Made by a program: the position numbers and the translations under genes
In this document: piece after piece, positions 46,827-58,244 of the stretch
How the letters are laid out: each line of letters begins with the position of its first letter
How positions within the stretch are numbered: position 1 is the stretch's first letter
Assembly: GCF_954871325.1 (NCBI RefSeq)
Contig: NC_088775.1
Span: forward strand, 75,741,561-75,805,560
Length of the DNA stretch: 64,000 bases
Reading direction: 5' to 3'
DNA from: Gordionus sp. m RMFG-2023
Taxonomy: Eukaryota; Nematomorpha; Gordioida; Chordodea; Parachordodidae
The notes under the pieces: model-generated
What the model was told of the DNA's origin: nothing
The model's input: the letters and a program-made list of their open reading frames with translations, nothing else
The model's database searches: none

Positions 46827-49100
46827 AAAATAAATGCGAGTTAGATAAAATCTCATACTTCGAATTATGGATTTGTGAATATCGGATTGATATGAAATAT
46901 GAATATTATTTTTTTTAACATCTAAATAATTTATAGCTCACATTAATATTGTTAATTAATTCAATTTTACTCTTCATACTTATTATAATGCCTACTTATC
47001 ATATAAAATCCAACTTATATTTTTTATCGATATCTATTTTAATTAAAAAAGTTTTTTTTTTGATGATAAACCCGTATAAATATCATTATATAAAATCATA
47101 GTATATTCATCATAATGAATAATTTGATAATTCAATATTATTATCAAACATCTTATGGCTATATATTATCAATGTTGAATTATCATAAAATAATATCTTA
47201 CAAATGATATAATTACATATCCAGGATTTTCTAAAGGGGGTAGAGGAGATTTCTTTTGTTCTTTTCATTCAGCATAAATTTTTATTAAAAATCTACCTCC
47301 ATTGAAGGCCTTTGGCGGGATACATTTTAAATAACAATTTTAGTTTTACATTTTTAAATTCTTTTTCTCAAAATTTAGATTACATTTATTATTTCAAAAA
47401 ATTATTAACTTTTATTTTGAAACTCATTATTTATATTGACATATTCTACTCATTTTTTGGGGAGAGGGGACTAGAGGAAGTGTATGAGGGACAATTTTTC
47501 TTTAGTTTCGAAATTATTTACGGAAACTAAAATTTGTTAGGAAGAGGGAAATTTCTCACTTTTCCTTGCCTCCTTTGGTAACGCCACCGAATGTTTTGGC
47601 TTTAGATAATGTAGAAGAATTTTTATTTAAGGCGTCCTATATACGACCCCACCAATATTATTATTCCAAATTTATTATATTTTAAAAATATATAAATATA
47701 TAATAAAAACTTTAGCATAAAGGAATGATTCTGAAAAGGCACTAAGGTAATTAATTGCTCTAGATATCTCTAACCATCTTTCAAAAATATTTTTGACAAA
47801 ATTGACAATACATAAGTTTTTTGTTCTTTAATTCAATAATTATTCAGTTTGAAAATAATATAACGATATATAATACGATATAGGGGAAAATGAAAATCTC
47901 CCCCCCCCCCCCCACACACAATACAAAAAGATTTATAATTTACCGTGAAAATTAAATGTTATTCAGTAAATTAAGATTGGTATTTTGTTATGTCTTGTGA
48001 GATCATTCTCTTATATTATATAATATTTGTATGCTGAGATTAGCTTAATTAAACTGACTATTTAGAAAAATATATACTTTTATTTTACTGATTTTTTACT
48101 GACATTTAGATGGCATAACGTGATGTAATATTTTAATATAAATATAAATTGATAAATTATGAACCAGTTTTGATTCAGACGCTGACTAAAAAATTTCTCA
48201 TTTCTTGATAGTGTAGTTTAGAATAACTTGATCTATATTAATCTTGAAAAAATTTGATTATAGATTAAGTGACAAATAATAGATAATGTAAATAAAAAAA
48301 AGTTAATTTATGAAGTTAGGATACCGTAAAATCCCAGTTAGGTTTTCACAACCTTGATAATAAATACATTTTTTTACAATTAAAAACATTAAAATGGATT
48401 CAGGTACTTATTGAAATCTATTTGATAGTATGAATTAGAATTTTAGGTCTTTACTATAATAATTCTGGATGTGGGAACATTTCAGATAAAATTTAATAGT
48501 AGACTAAGAATAAGTTAATAATAAAGTGCAGTTAAGTCAAATTACAAATATTCGGTTCCCAGGAATGATATAATACTTATTTTATTATAATAAAAATAAT
48601 CCATGATAATTTATTTTTCTTTGGTGATCTATAGGGGTTTTTTCCGGAGAAATTTTTTTCGTGGAGTTTATCCCTATTTTTTTCCCCCGGAGTCATATAA
48701 CTGCTATTATTTTACACTCTCACAATAAGGGGGTTCTGAAAAAAAAATTAGTAGAGGGCATTAAATATTTTCAAATTTTTTCGAAAAGGATAAAATAAAT
48801 ATATTCTTAAAATTTATTGATAAAAAAAGGAAAAATATTACTCACATTTTGTCATAAGATATAAAGCTAGCTAGTCCGAAATGAGAAATTTACTAATAAT
48901 TTAAAAGTTAATTGTAATTTTTTAAAATAAATTTTATACATATTATTAATAATAATTTATTTCAAATTATATAAAAAAGATATAAAAATTTTTATTCTAA
49001 GTTGCATATTCATAAATCCCATATTTTAAAATGACTAACTTATAACCTATCATCAGCGTATGAGAAAAAAATTACTAGATATGATCGAAATATGTAATTT
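46827..49100. other. AT-rich, gene-free
   Basis: The longest C homopolymer in the window (14 C, 47900-47913) is followed by ACACACA. An AGGATTTTCTAAAGGGGG patch near 47222 recalls the CAGTGGCGTATCC hAT end. No gene was found. Confidence 0.45.
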
Positions 49101-49111
49101 AAAATAATTTG

Positions 49112-49320
49112 CCCCCCCCCCTTCCCACCCTTAAGCAAAAAGTTATATTTACTCTGCTCATCATTATCTACCAATTTAAGTTGCCATATTTTATTTTAAT
49201 GCTTCACTAAATGTTAGCACGAGTGAAATACAGGTCCTGCAAACGAGGGAGCCAAAATTATAATATTTTAGGGTACCTTTAAATTTTGTTTCTTATGCAT
49301 TATTTGAAAGGATTTGTATT
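49112..49320. repeat. Dispersed repeat, piece C
   Basis: A C10 run followed by TTCCCACCC, then TCCTGCAAACGAGGGAGCC, AAATTTTGTTTCTTATGCAT. These blocks match pieces A and B. It may be the left half of a copy whose right half is piece D at 51445, with a hAT between. Confidence 0.6.
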
Positions 49321-49814
49321 ATTTCGCTAAGATTAGAAGTTGGAAACCGCTCCATATTTTTTCCTAAATTGCTCAGAATTAAAAATACTTATAAAGAAAA
49401 AAAATTTTTACTGATATTTTTAAATTTTTGTTTGGAACAAAATCAAAGACCATTTTGCTAAGTAGAAATTTTCTATTTTTCAGTATTTTATTTAAAAAAA
49501 AACATTATCGGCAAATAATATTCTAAATATCCTTTTATTTTTAAGTGCCGTTTATCGTGATATTTTATTATATATTTATTTACCTAACATTATTTATATA
49601 ATATATTTTTAAAGATAATTTACATCATAGGAGGTTAGGTTTGCTTAATCTTTTTATAATACAATTATGATACGAGTATCAAATGAATTTTATTTATTTT
49701 CTTCTTTATTAATTATAACCCTAGGTCCTAAATCATGGTAATAAGTAAGGCGTTAAAAATTTTAAAAATATTTTGTCAATGGTATCAAATGAAAGGTAAT
49801 GATTGTATGGATAA

Positions 49815-50600
49815 AATAGGGGAACCGGGGCTATTTAGGACATCTTTGTTTTTAAGTGCCCTAAAATTGTATGTCTTTTCGCAAAAATAATTATATGAGT
49901 GGGATTCTCCATCATCAGACACTGCAAATTTTATCGTTAATTGTTAATAATTTATTTTGGTTACTCATCCAAGGAAGTATCTTAGGATTTCATAACGTAT
50001 TATCCATTGTTTAAAAAAAAGAAAAAATTTACGAATTTTATAAACGAATTAAACATATTTTTGATCTTTTATTTAAATACATAAAATATTTAAAATATTT
50101 TGGCTTAAATATATTACAATTAATAACTTTGATTATTGATTAACATACTATATCTTATAAGCCTGTGATCGGCCTTATGTAAAACTTTGCATATTCATTT
50201 ATTGATCATGTAGCTATATAAATTAAAGAGAAAAAAAATTTCGATTTAATTTTATAATCCCGGTTTTTAACATTTGTAAAAAATATTTATGATATAATTT
50301 TAAATACCTACCATTAGGTTATATAAAGAAATATAAGTGACGCTTCTAGCTCAATATACAAAGATATCTAATATTAAAAGGAGTGTATTTTGCCCAAAAT
50401 GTCCCATTTTTCTAATTTAAGAGGCCTTTATTTTAGTTACTGTTTGGAGTTCGAGGCTAAAAAAAAAATTTTTTAATTGTAATGTGCAAACTTTAGTAAA
50501 AATTTTATAAAAATCTGAGGGGGCCGGGTTGAAATTTATGTTGATTTGTCGTGGAATTCTCGTTATATATGTGGAGTAGGTTAATTTGGGGCATCCCATT
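49815..50600. other. Repeat-end fragment and gene-free sequence
   Basis: GGGGAACCGGGGCTATTTAG at about 49820 resembles the left end of the MITE at 43035. A GC-richer patch at 50515-50595 (GGGGGCCGGGTTG, TTAATTTGGGGCATCCCA) could be its other end, but the inverse does not match well. Confidence 0.35.
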
Positions 50601-50759
50601 GTTCTATACTCATGATCTGTAATTCTATAAAGTATATCATTAGATACTCCTTCAATTTTTCAATAATTTGAAATATAATATATACTATCTGCAATAATTC
50701 ACTCGCTATTTAAATTGGATTGGCCAGGAATAAAATTGGAGGTCACCAAAGGAAGAATT

Positions 50760-51444
50760 CTAGAACTTATTTCCAGTTAGAAAAAAGATCTTAAAGAAAG
50801 AGCAGACGTAATTCCTTTATCCAAAACACATACCAGAATATTTTCTGATAAAGATAAAAAAAAATTTGATGAGGAAATGAATGAAGATCCTTGTGAAGAT
50901 GATCTATTAAGTTTTTTTCAAAATAAAGATAATTCTTTAAATATTTTTAATAAATTCCCCTAATTAAAATTTTTATTTATTAAATATAATACAACTCTAC
51001 CATCCTCTGCGCCAATTGAACGTGTGTTTAGCACGGCGAAAGCTGTGTTGAGCACTAAGCGCTCTTGTTTGTCTGATCAAAATTTTGGAATCAATTGTTG
51101 CTAAAATTAAATAAAAAGTTGTTACAAAGATGGTATCTTATATATAATATATTATTTTTGTATAATTTTATTTTTATTATAATTATATATATAAAAAAAA
51201 ATTTGTAAATAGATCTTAGCTTATTATATATTCTTTTTATATTATTTATATAGGAAAAAAATTAATATTTTTTTGTATATAATATTTAATTTTTTAAGTA
51301 ACGAGTAAACCGTTACTTTTTTGAATAGTCAGTAACACGCGTACCTTTTTTAAAAAGGTAACAAGAAACGGTAACGCGTTCCTTTTTCAGACGTAACGAG
51401 TAACGGTAACGCGTTTCTTTTTTGTAGTAACGTTTACATAACTA
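50760..51444 (+). mobile_element. hAT remnant, right half
   Basis: The transposase tail is readable: KERADVIPLSKTHTR, then FFQNKDNSLNIF, then LFIKYNTTLPSSAPIERVF, STAKAVLSTKRSCLS. That is the hAT C-terminal dimerisation domain. A phase change follows DQNF. Subterminal units GTAACGCGTTCCTTTTT (about 51295-51420) precede a terminus whose inverse is TAGTTATGTAAACGTTAC, ending at 51444. The left end was not found. The related element at 54452-55820 has the same protein tail and subterminal vocabulary. Confidence 0.75.
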
Positions 51445-51500
51445 CATAAATATTATTCATATCCTAAGCTGCTTATTCACGAATTCCATTTTACAAATGA
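51445..51500. repeat. Dispersed repeat, piece D
   Basis: CATAAATATTATTCATATCC then TAAGCTGCTTATTCACGAAT matches the tail of piece B. It starts exactly at the end of the hAT remnant, so that hAT probably inserted into this repeat copy. Confidence 0.55.
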
Positions 51501-52044
51501 TGAATTTAATTTTTTTTTAAAAGTTTAGTTAAATTGTGGGTTTTTAAAGGACATTCAAATTTATTTTCGCCAAGGGCAGCCAGAAGTCTTAGTAAGACTT
51601 TGATGAAATTATATGTTTTTATAAAACTACCGATACTCTTTACATTAAGTTAATATGGATTATAATTTAAATGTAATCCTACCAATAAAATCATATTTTA
51701 AATCTATTCTTGTAAAACTGACTCTATAATTAGTTTTTTTTTCAAAACCCTTGAGTTTTAGCTATCTAATAATGATGCACAAGTTTTAATTATCTTAAAA
51801 TAGTTTATAAATATATATAGTATAAATAAATTTGTGTGTTTAACATTAACATTAATATATGACACGCTCAATTAACGTTTGAACAACATTATTTTAAAAT
51901 TAAAATTAAATGTTATAAATATACATAAAAAAGATCATATCGATTTTTAACTCTGCGTTTACATTTTACTTTACACTTAATGCAAAATTTTATTATTAAA
52001 ATTTAATGTATACATAATGATTTATTTGCTTGTAAGGATTATAT

Positions 52045-52261
52045 TAGTGTTGTTAAACGGCTCGTTTTGAGCCGATTTTTAAAAACGGCTAACTCAATAT
52101 TTTAAAAATATTGCCTAAGCCTCAAGATTTCGATAATATATGCCTAGACCATTGTTCCTTCTATGAGCAAAATCTTCAGGCTTAGGTAATATTTTTCTGA
52201 ATGAATTATTGAGTTAGCCGTTTTTAAAAATCGGCTCAAAATGAGCCGTTTAACAACACTA
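52045..52261. mobile_element. hAT MITE, 217 bp, well preserved
   Basis: TIRs of about 55 bases are almost perfect: TAGTGTTGTTAAACGGCTCG at the left and its inverse at the right, both continuing through GAGCCGATTTTTAAAAACGG. An exact 8-bp duplication GATTATAT flanks it (52037-52044, 52262-52269). The inner part also forms a hairpin with CCTAAGCCT-type stems. It encodes nothing and must be mobilised by another hAT. The good match of arms and duplication points to a fairly young insertion. Confidence 0.93.
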
Positions 52262-52269
52262 GATTATAT

Positions 52270-54440
52270 GTCAAAATATTTATTTTTGTATAATTTTTTA
52301 ATAAGTAAACTTTTGTTTAAGTTAAGTAGGATGGAATAAAGGAGATAAAATATCCAGAAAATATAGTAAAATAGTAGGGATGGATTTCAATGTTAACAAC
52401 TAATATACTAAAATTATATTACTACCCTTCACAACAAATGATAATTTCCATAAAAATTTTGATCAAAAAAATTTATATTTATAAATTGGATTATATAAAA
52501 TAAATTTAAAAAAATAATTTCAAAGTATCAACTAGAGTTTGATATGGCCTGGTCAGATATCGAATGTTCATAGACGTAGGGGTGGTGTAGGAGTGGGGGG
52601 AGCAGGGAAAATTCTCCTCCCTTCGGGAATTTATGTGTTTTCGTAAATATCATTTTTAAGCTAATAAACCCCTCACCCCCCCACCCGATAGGTTATAAAC
52701 AGAAATGATAATTTAAATTTTATTAAAAAACATATAATTATTCAATATGATTCGAATAAAACAAATTAACCGAATTATTGGTAGAATAAATAAATAAATA
52801 ATTATAATTTTTCCAATATTCGTATTATTCTTTTTATTCAAATAACTCGTACTCGTACTCGAACAAAACAAATAATTTACTATTTTCTTTTATTATTATT
52901 CGATTCGGTTTTGAATAGACCTACTCTGAACATAAGCTTCCATAGGCTAAACAAATCCACAGGTGTGCTTTAAGTAGCTGAGACTATTATTTACGTATTT
53001 TAAAAAGCAACTTTGTAGTTACTTTCCTAGTTATTATTTTGCAAAATGTGACTAGTTACTTTTACAATACTTATGAATTGATAAGACACTTTTTTTAAAT
53101 TTGATTTTTTTTTATAGAGGTATTGTTTAAATTTCGCCAGATTTTTTGAAATAAAATATTTCTATTTTTTGTCTTGATTATATTTAAATTTATAATAATT
53201 AACTAAAATCATTACAATTACTAAATATATCAAATCTTATTTAATTAAAAATTGTGGACTCTGGAAACACATACAATGTATACGTTATTTTTCACTGATA
53301 AATATTAAATATTTATTAAACTTTGTTATAGTTTGTATTGTATATTTTTTCAATAAAATTAATCCACGTTTTTGCTTTGTTTTTATTTTTTTTTAAGACA
53401 AATTTGATACAAATATTACAAAAATTTCAAAACCCGAAAAAATCTTTATAATTTTTTTAAAACCGTAAACGAATGAAATTTAAAATTTAAGCAGCTGAAG
53501 CGTAACAGAACTCTTACATTTTTAATTTTTCACCCTTTATTGGTGAAGGTACGGGATCCTGATGACTCTCGTTTGAAAATAAATATTAAAAAATATTTAA
53601 AATACTATAATTTATTTAAGAAATTCTTTAAAATGTTTTCTTTAATCCATTTGTGGTATATTCTTCCTACTTATCTCTCAGGCATACTTTTGGATGATTC
53701 CTGGGCATATATTCCATAAAAATATTTCAAATTTGATATAAGAAATTTTTTAGGAAAAGAACTCCCTATGATGCTATTGAATAAAAAAATTCTAAAAATC
53801 ATAATACCCCCTTATATTAATGAAGTTATCGCGTTATACCCCTAGACACCTACCACGGGAGAAGGGGTATAACAGATCCTCATTTCAATTGGAGAGGGAT
53901 GGGGAATTATCAAAATATTATCGTCATTTGAATAAAATTGGAGAGTTTAGATTTCCTTTTCTTTACTAATTTTTATTTGAATTTCCTATTTTTTTTACTA
54001 ATTTTGATTTGATTAAATTTAGAGTGGATAAAGGGGTAACATTTTAGTGGGAGGTGGGTAAAATTTTAGATAAGACCATAATTGGCTTAGGGAAGGGGAG
54101 GGGGTATTGAACTTATTGCATTCTTTCTCCCACGTGATAGAGGTCTATGAAAGTAAGTATACATATAAAGTAAAAAAAAAATTTTATACACAAATAGCCA
54201 AATATATTTCATAAATAAACTACAATAAGGAAGAATTTAGTTAATTTGTATTTAATTTTTAAATACGAAGGAGTGAGAGGGCTATTATGCAACTGAACTG
54301 TGGTGCTAAAAATTAATTTTCCTTAATATATTATTTAGAATTTCATGTAGGCGGTAAAGGATGATAAAAATAAGTATGGAGTTATATATAATTTATATTT
54401 TAAAAAATTTAAAAAAGTAATATTATTTTATAAATTTTTC
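52270..54440. other. AT-rich, gene-free
   Basis: G-rich and C-rich patches at 52575-52605 and 52672-52690 face each other and may be worn transposon ends. At 52745-52930, TCGTACTCGTACTCG and ATTATTCGATTCGG sequence resembles the subterminal region of the hAT at 16661-17859. No gene was found. Confidence 0.4.
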
Positions 54441-54780
54441 TTTAAAATAAATAGTGCTGTAAAGGAACGGGTTCATTTTAAACGCGTTCGTGAATTAAAT
54501 TCATTTTTTTTGAAAAAAATGATGAACGGCGTTCCTTTTATTTTTGACGAACTTTAACATGAACGCGTTCCTTTTTTGGCGAACACGTTCGAATTTAACG
54601 TTCATTCAATTTTAAAAACACTTTTTATTTATTGAAAAATTTAATATTAATCTGGATTTTTTAAGAAAAAGATCTTATATTTTTTAATCAGCTGTTTTTT
54701 TTTTCACATTTCATTTTTAACAAGTTATTTATATAGTATTAATTTGAATATTAATGTTTATATTTTAATTTAATAGATTA

Positions 54781-54955
54781 GTAAAAATTCAAAATTTGAT
54801 GAATTAACATTACCATGGCCCAAATATGATAAATATTTTACAGTTACATCCTATATTGAAGGAATTAATTCAATACTTATCAAATGTAAAATGTGCCCAA
54901 AAAGTATATTATCACTTTCAAAATCTTCAAGTTCCAATTTAAAACGACATTTGAT
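54781..54955 (+). pseudogene. BED zinc finger of hAT transposase (N-terminal remnant)
   Basis: The frame reads SKNSKFDELTLPWPKYDKYF, then ILIKCKMCPKSIL and SSSSNLKRHLI. The C-x2-C pair, the aromatic residues before it and the NLKRHL ending fit the BED-type finger with which many hAT transposases bind their own subterminal repeats. The second His of the finger is missing or displaced, and the frame stops soon after. Confidence 0.7.
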
Positions 54956-55364
54956 TTTAATATTAATTAATATTTTATATAATATAACTAAGTAGCCAGT
55001 TAATAATTTATTTTAGATTGTTCTAAGTAAAAATCATTAAATTTATATATTATAAACATAGATAAAATGGTTGATATCATTTAAAATTTATTTTAGATGT
55101 CATTTTTTAAAATTATAATCTAATCACTATTATTTTAATCTAGGACTTTATATATTGTTGAACACAATTTGAAGTATAAATTAAATTATTTATATATTGT
55201 AGAAATAATTAACTTTTATATGATAAAAAGTTTTAATATAAAAATGATTTCTTTGAATCTACTATACCTAGGATTTTATATTTTTATTTACAATATATAA
55301 ATGCTATAATTGATAAATTTAAAATAAAACGAGGAGGATGGATTGGAGGAAGAAAACTTGTCTC

Positions 55365-55565
55365 AATTTTTTTGAAGCAAAGGACAAAACAATAGATGTT
55401 TTTATTAAATTCCCCTCGTTAAAAAGGTTGTTTATTAAATATAATACCGCAATCCCCTCATCTGCCCTGTAGAACGCGTTTTTAGTATAGCTAATGCCGT
55501 ATTAACTGCAAAGCGTTCTTCTATATGATGAAAATTTTGAAAAACAATTGTTATTAAAAATCAAT
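55365..55565 (+). pseudogene. hAT dimerisation tail remnant
   Basis: TIDVFIKFPSLKRLFIKYNT and AIPSSAL, then AVLTAKRSS-like and NFEKQLLLKIN pieces in shifted phases. It is the same domain as at 50760-51120, with several stops and phase changes. Confidence 0.65.
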
Positions 55566-55899
55566 AAGAAAATTTTTTATAAATAAAAATATCTTTTTAT
55601 TCGCTATATTATATATTGTATTTAAAATTATATTTTCATAATAAAACTATATTATTTTTTAACATGAAATATATTCTGTTAAAAAATATAAGACATTTAT
55701 TTATATTAAATTAAATTTTAAAAAAATTTATCATAAAATTTTGAAAGAACGTGAATGCATTCCTTTTTATTGAAAGTGAACGTGAACGCGTTCGATTTTT
55801 TTAGAAAGTTTACAGCATTAAAAATAAAGAATACACATTTTTTTTAAATGTAAAAAAAATCTCGTGTAGAAAGATCCATACTATTTAATCAATATAAAT

Positions 55900-57808
55900 C
55901 AGAGACCTGCAGAGGTACCATTTACACGGCCCGGCCCGGTTTTAAATTTTTTAGGCCCGGCCCGCATATTTTTTAAAAAAAATTTTTACGGCCCGGCCTG
56001 GCCCGGATTTAAAAATTTAAGGCCCGGCCCGGATTTAAAAATTTAGGGCCCGGCCCGGATATTTTTTAAAAAAAAAATTTCAGGCCCGGCTCGGAATTTT
56101 TTAAAATTATATTCGACCTGGTATATACAAAAATTCACCTATGAGGTATTTAACCATATTTTTCAGCGAGTATTATCGCTTATTATTTAAAAAATACATG
56201 TAAAAAGCTAATATTTTTTGAATATTATATTGAATTTATAAAACTGTTATTTATAAAAATGGATATTTTGAGCATATACTATATTTTATATTGCATTTAT
56301 AAAAATAAAACTAATATTCATAAAAATGGTAATAATATTTTGAGCATATACTATATTTTATATTGCTTTTAAAAAAATTAAAACTAATATTTAATTTATA
56401 AAAATGGAAAATATTTTGAGAATTTAATATATTGTATTTAATTTCCTATTTAATTTATAAAATAAAAATAAATCGCTATTTAAAAAAATGCATGTATAAT
56501 AAATAGTATTTTGAAAATATAATCTAATTGCACAATATTAATATAATTTATATAAATTTTTAACAAAAGAAGATAATTGTATTATATAATATTGCAAAAA
56601 AAAATAATAAAAAATGTTGGATTAAAAACTTTCATGACTCAAGGTAAATATAATAAATGCAATAAATATTTGACAGTTTGCAAAGTAAAAAACCAGCATG
56701 ATTGACGAAACCCTATACTCAAGAAAGATATTAAAAATTCACAAATTATCATGAAGAAAGAGAAGCATATCTACCTTTTCAGGTTGAAGATTACTTCTTC
56801 TCTCTTCAAGAATTCTCCCAGTAGTGGAAAAATTCCGCTCACAGCTTGCACTTGAAGCAGGAATTGCCAATACCCGTTTTGCCAATTTTGCTAAAATTGG
56901 AAATTCGCTTTGATAAGCTGCCCACCACTCTAACAAATTATCCATCTTAAATGTTTCATCTATTTTTTTATTTATGTAATTATAATATTCATCATCGGGT
57001 ATTGACATATTATTAGAATTACCATCGCCCCATTTGTCATAAAACGATTCAGTATGTTTAACAACAGTGACTGGTCGATGGTATTTCATTTACTTCCTGA
57101 GCCTCTTGTAATTTAATATAATCTTTTATATAGTTTTCCGTCATCTTGCGATCTGTCCCTGACAACATACGTAATTGCTTGAATTTGGGACAGAGAAAAA
57201 GAGAAATAAAATGATACTTGTGTAAAACAAATTTTTCAATTAAAAAATGCTTTATATTAAGTAAAATCAATTTTATTTCTCCTTTTTCGCTTTGAAAGGA
57301 ATTACAAACTTCAAGAAGTGATATTCCTTTATTTGATTGTTTTGGTAAAATATATTCTAAAACTTTAGATATGAATTATAAAAAAATATATTAATAATAC
57401 TTGAATATTGGGACTTATTTAAGATATTCCTTTATTTGATTGTTTTGGTAAAATATGTTGTAAAAATTTAGATATGAATTATAAAAAAATATATTAATAC
57501 TTTGAATAAATTTTCAGGAAATTAATAATTAGATCGATCTGTGGGTGTTAGGTAGTGTTAACCATCACCCAATATTATATTAATCATAACTATAATATAA
57601 TATAATCTTATAACCATTAACTCATAATGTAAAAATTTTTATAAAAAATATTAAGGCCCGGCCCGGGTTTAACAATCTTAGGCCCGGCCCGGATATATTT
57701 TAAAAAAAAATTTTAGGCCCGGCCCGGATATATTTAAAAAAAAATTTTTAGGCCCGGCCCGGATATGTTTAAAAAAGCCGGGTTTAGGGCCGGGCCTGCA
57801 GGTCTCTG
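55900..57808 (-). mobile_element. hAT transposon, copy 2 (no LINE)
   Basis: TIRs CAGAGACCTGCAG and CTGCAGGTCTCTG, with an exact 8-bp duplication ATATAAAT (55892-55899 and 57809-57816). It is the same family as 179-3163, in inverse orientation. The left end carries the GGTACC-type terminus and the right end the GGCCCGGCCC-type terminus, each with about four to five GGCCCGGCCCGGAT units. A 103-bp internal duplication (GATATTCCTTTATTTGATTG at 57320 and again at 57423) is shared with copy 1, so it predates both insertions. The transposase is again only C-terminal, so the family spread as an internally deleted form. Confidence 0.95.
56739..57290 (-). pseudogene. hAT transposase C-terminal remnant (copy 2)
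   Basis: The upstream piece (57270 to 57058) has NIKHFLIEKF, LCPKFKQLRML and MTENYIKDYIKLQEAQEV. After a phase change the longer frame (57089 to 56739) has FYDKWGDG, SIPDDEYYNYI, EWWAAYQSEFPILAKLAKRV, ASCERNFSTTGRILEER and VDMLLFLHDNL. This is a complete hAT dimerisation domain. Copy 1 is mostly co-linear with it but has an extra break. The finger and catalytic core are absent. Confidence 0.88.
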
Positions 57809-58244
57809 ATATAAATTATAGGTTCTTGAAATATGGGGGTTGGCATAAACAATTTTATAAAAGGAATAGAAATTAAAGGAAGAAACAAATATAAAGGCAT
57901 AGCTATATAGAATATTATAAAAGGAGAGGGGGTGAGAGTACTTTTGATAGGCTTTTCCCGTAAATTTTATTGGAGGTGGTAGAGCCAACATAAGCAATTT
58001 TATACTCCTAATAATTAATTGATCAAACCATATATTTTTCTACTCCTTATGTTTGTCTTAGATAGAACAAAGAAAATTTTATAAATTGTTTTCATAATTT
58101 TATTCACTATTATAAACAAATTATTTGTTGTGGTTATTTCATTTCATGATTTGTTTCCAATAATGGAAAATCAAATCTTGAATCATAGTAATTCCCAAAC
58201 CAGTGGTATACAACTTTTAGAAACTATAAATTATAATCTTAAAC

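Larger units (their letters stand above)
54452..55820 (+). mobile_element. hAT element with BED finger and C-terminal remnants
   Basis: The flanks are an exact 8-bp duplication, AAAATAAA (54444-54451 and 55821-55828). The ends are TAGTGCTGTAAAGGAACG and the inverse of TAATGCTGTAAACTTTC. Subterminal GAACGCGTTCCTTTT units lie inside both ends (54462-54605, 55740-55800). The 1369-bp element keeps the two ends of a transposase gene, a BED finger (about 54781-54955) and the dimerisation tail (about 55365-55560), and has lost the catalytic middle. It is related to the remnant at 50760-51444. Confidence 0.92.
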
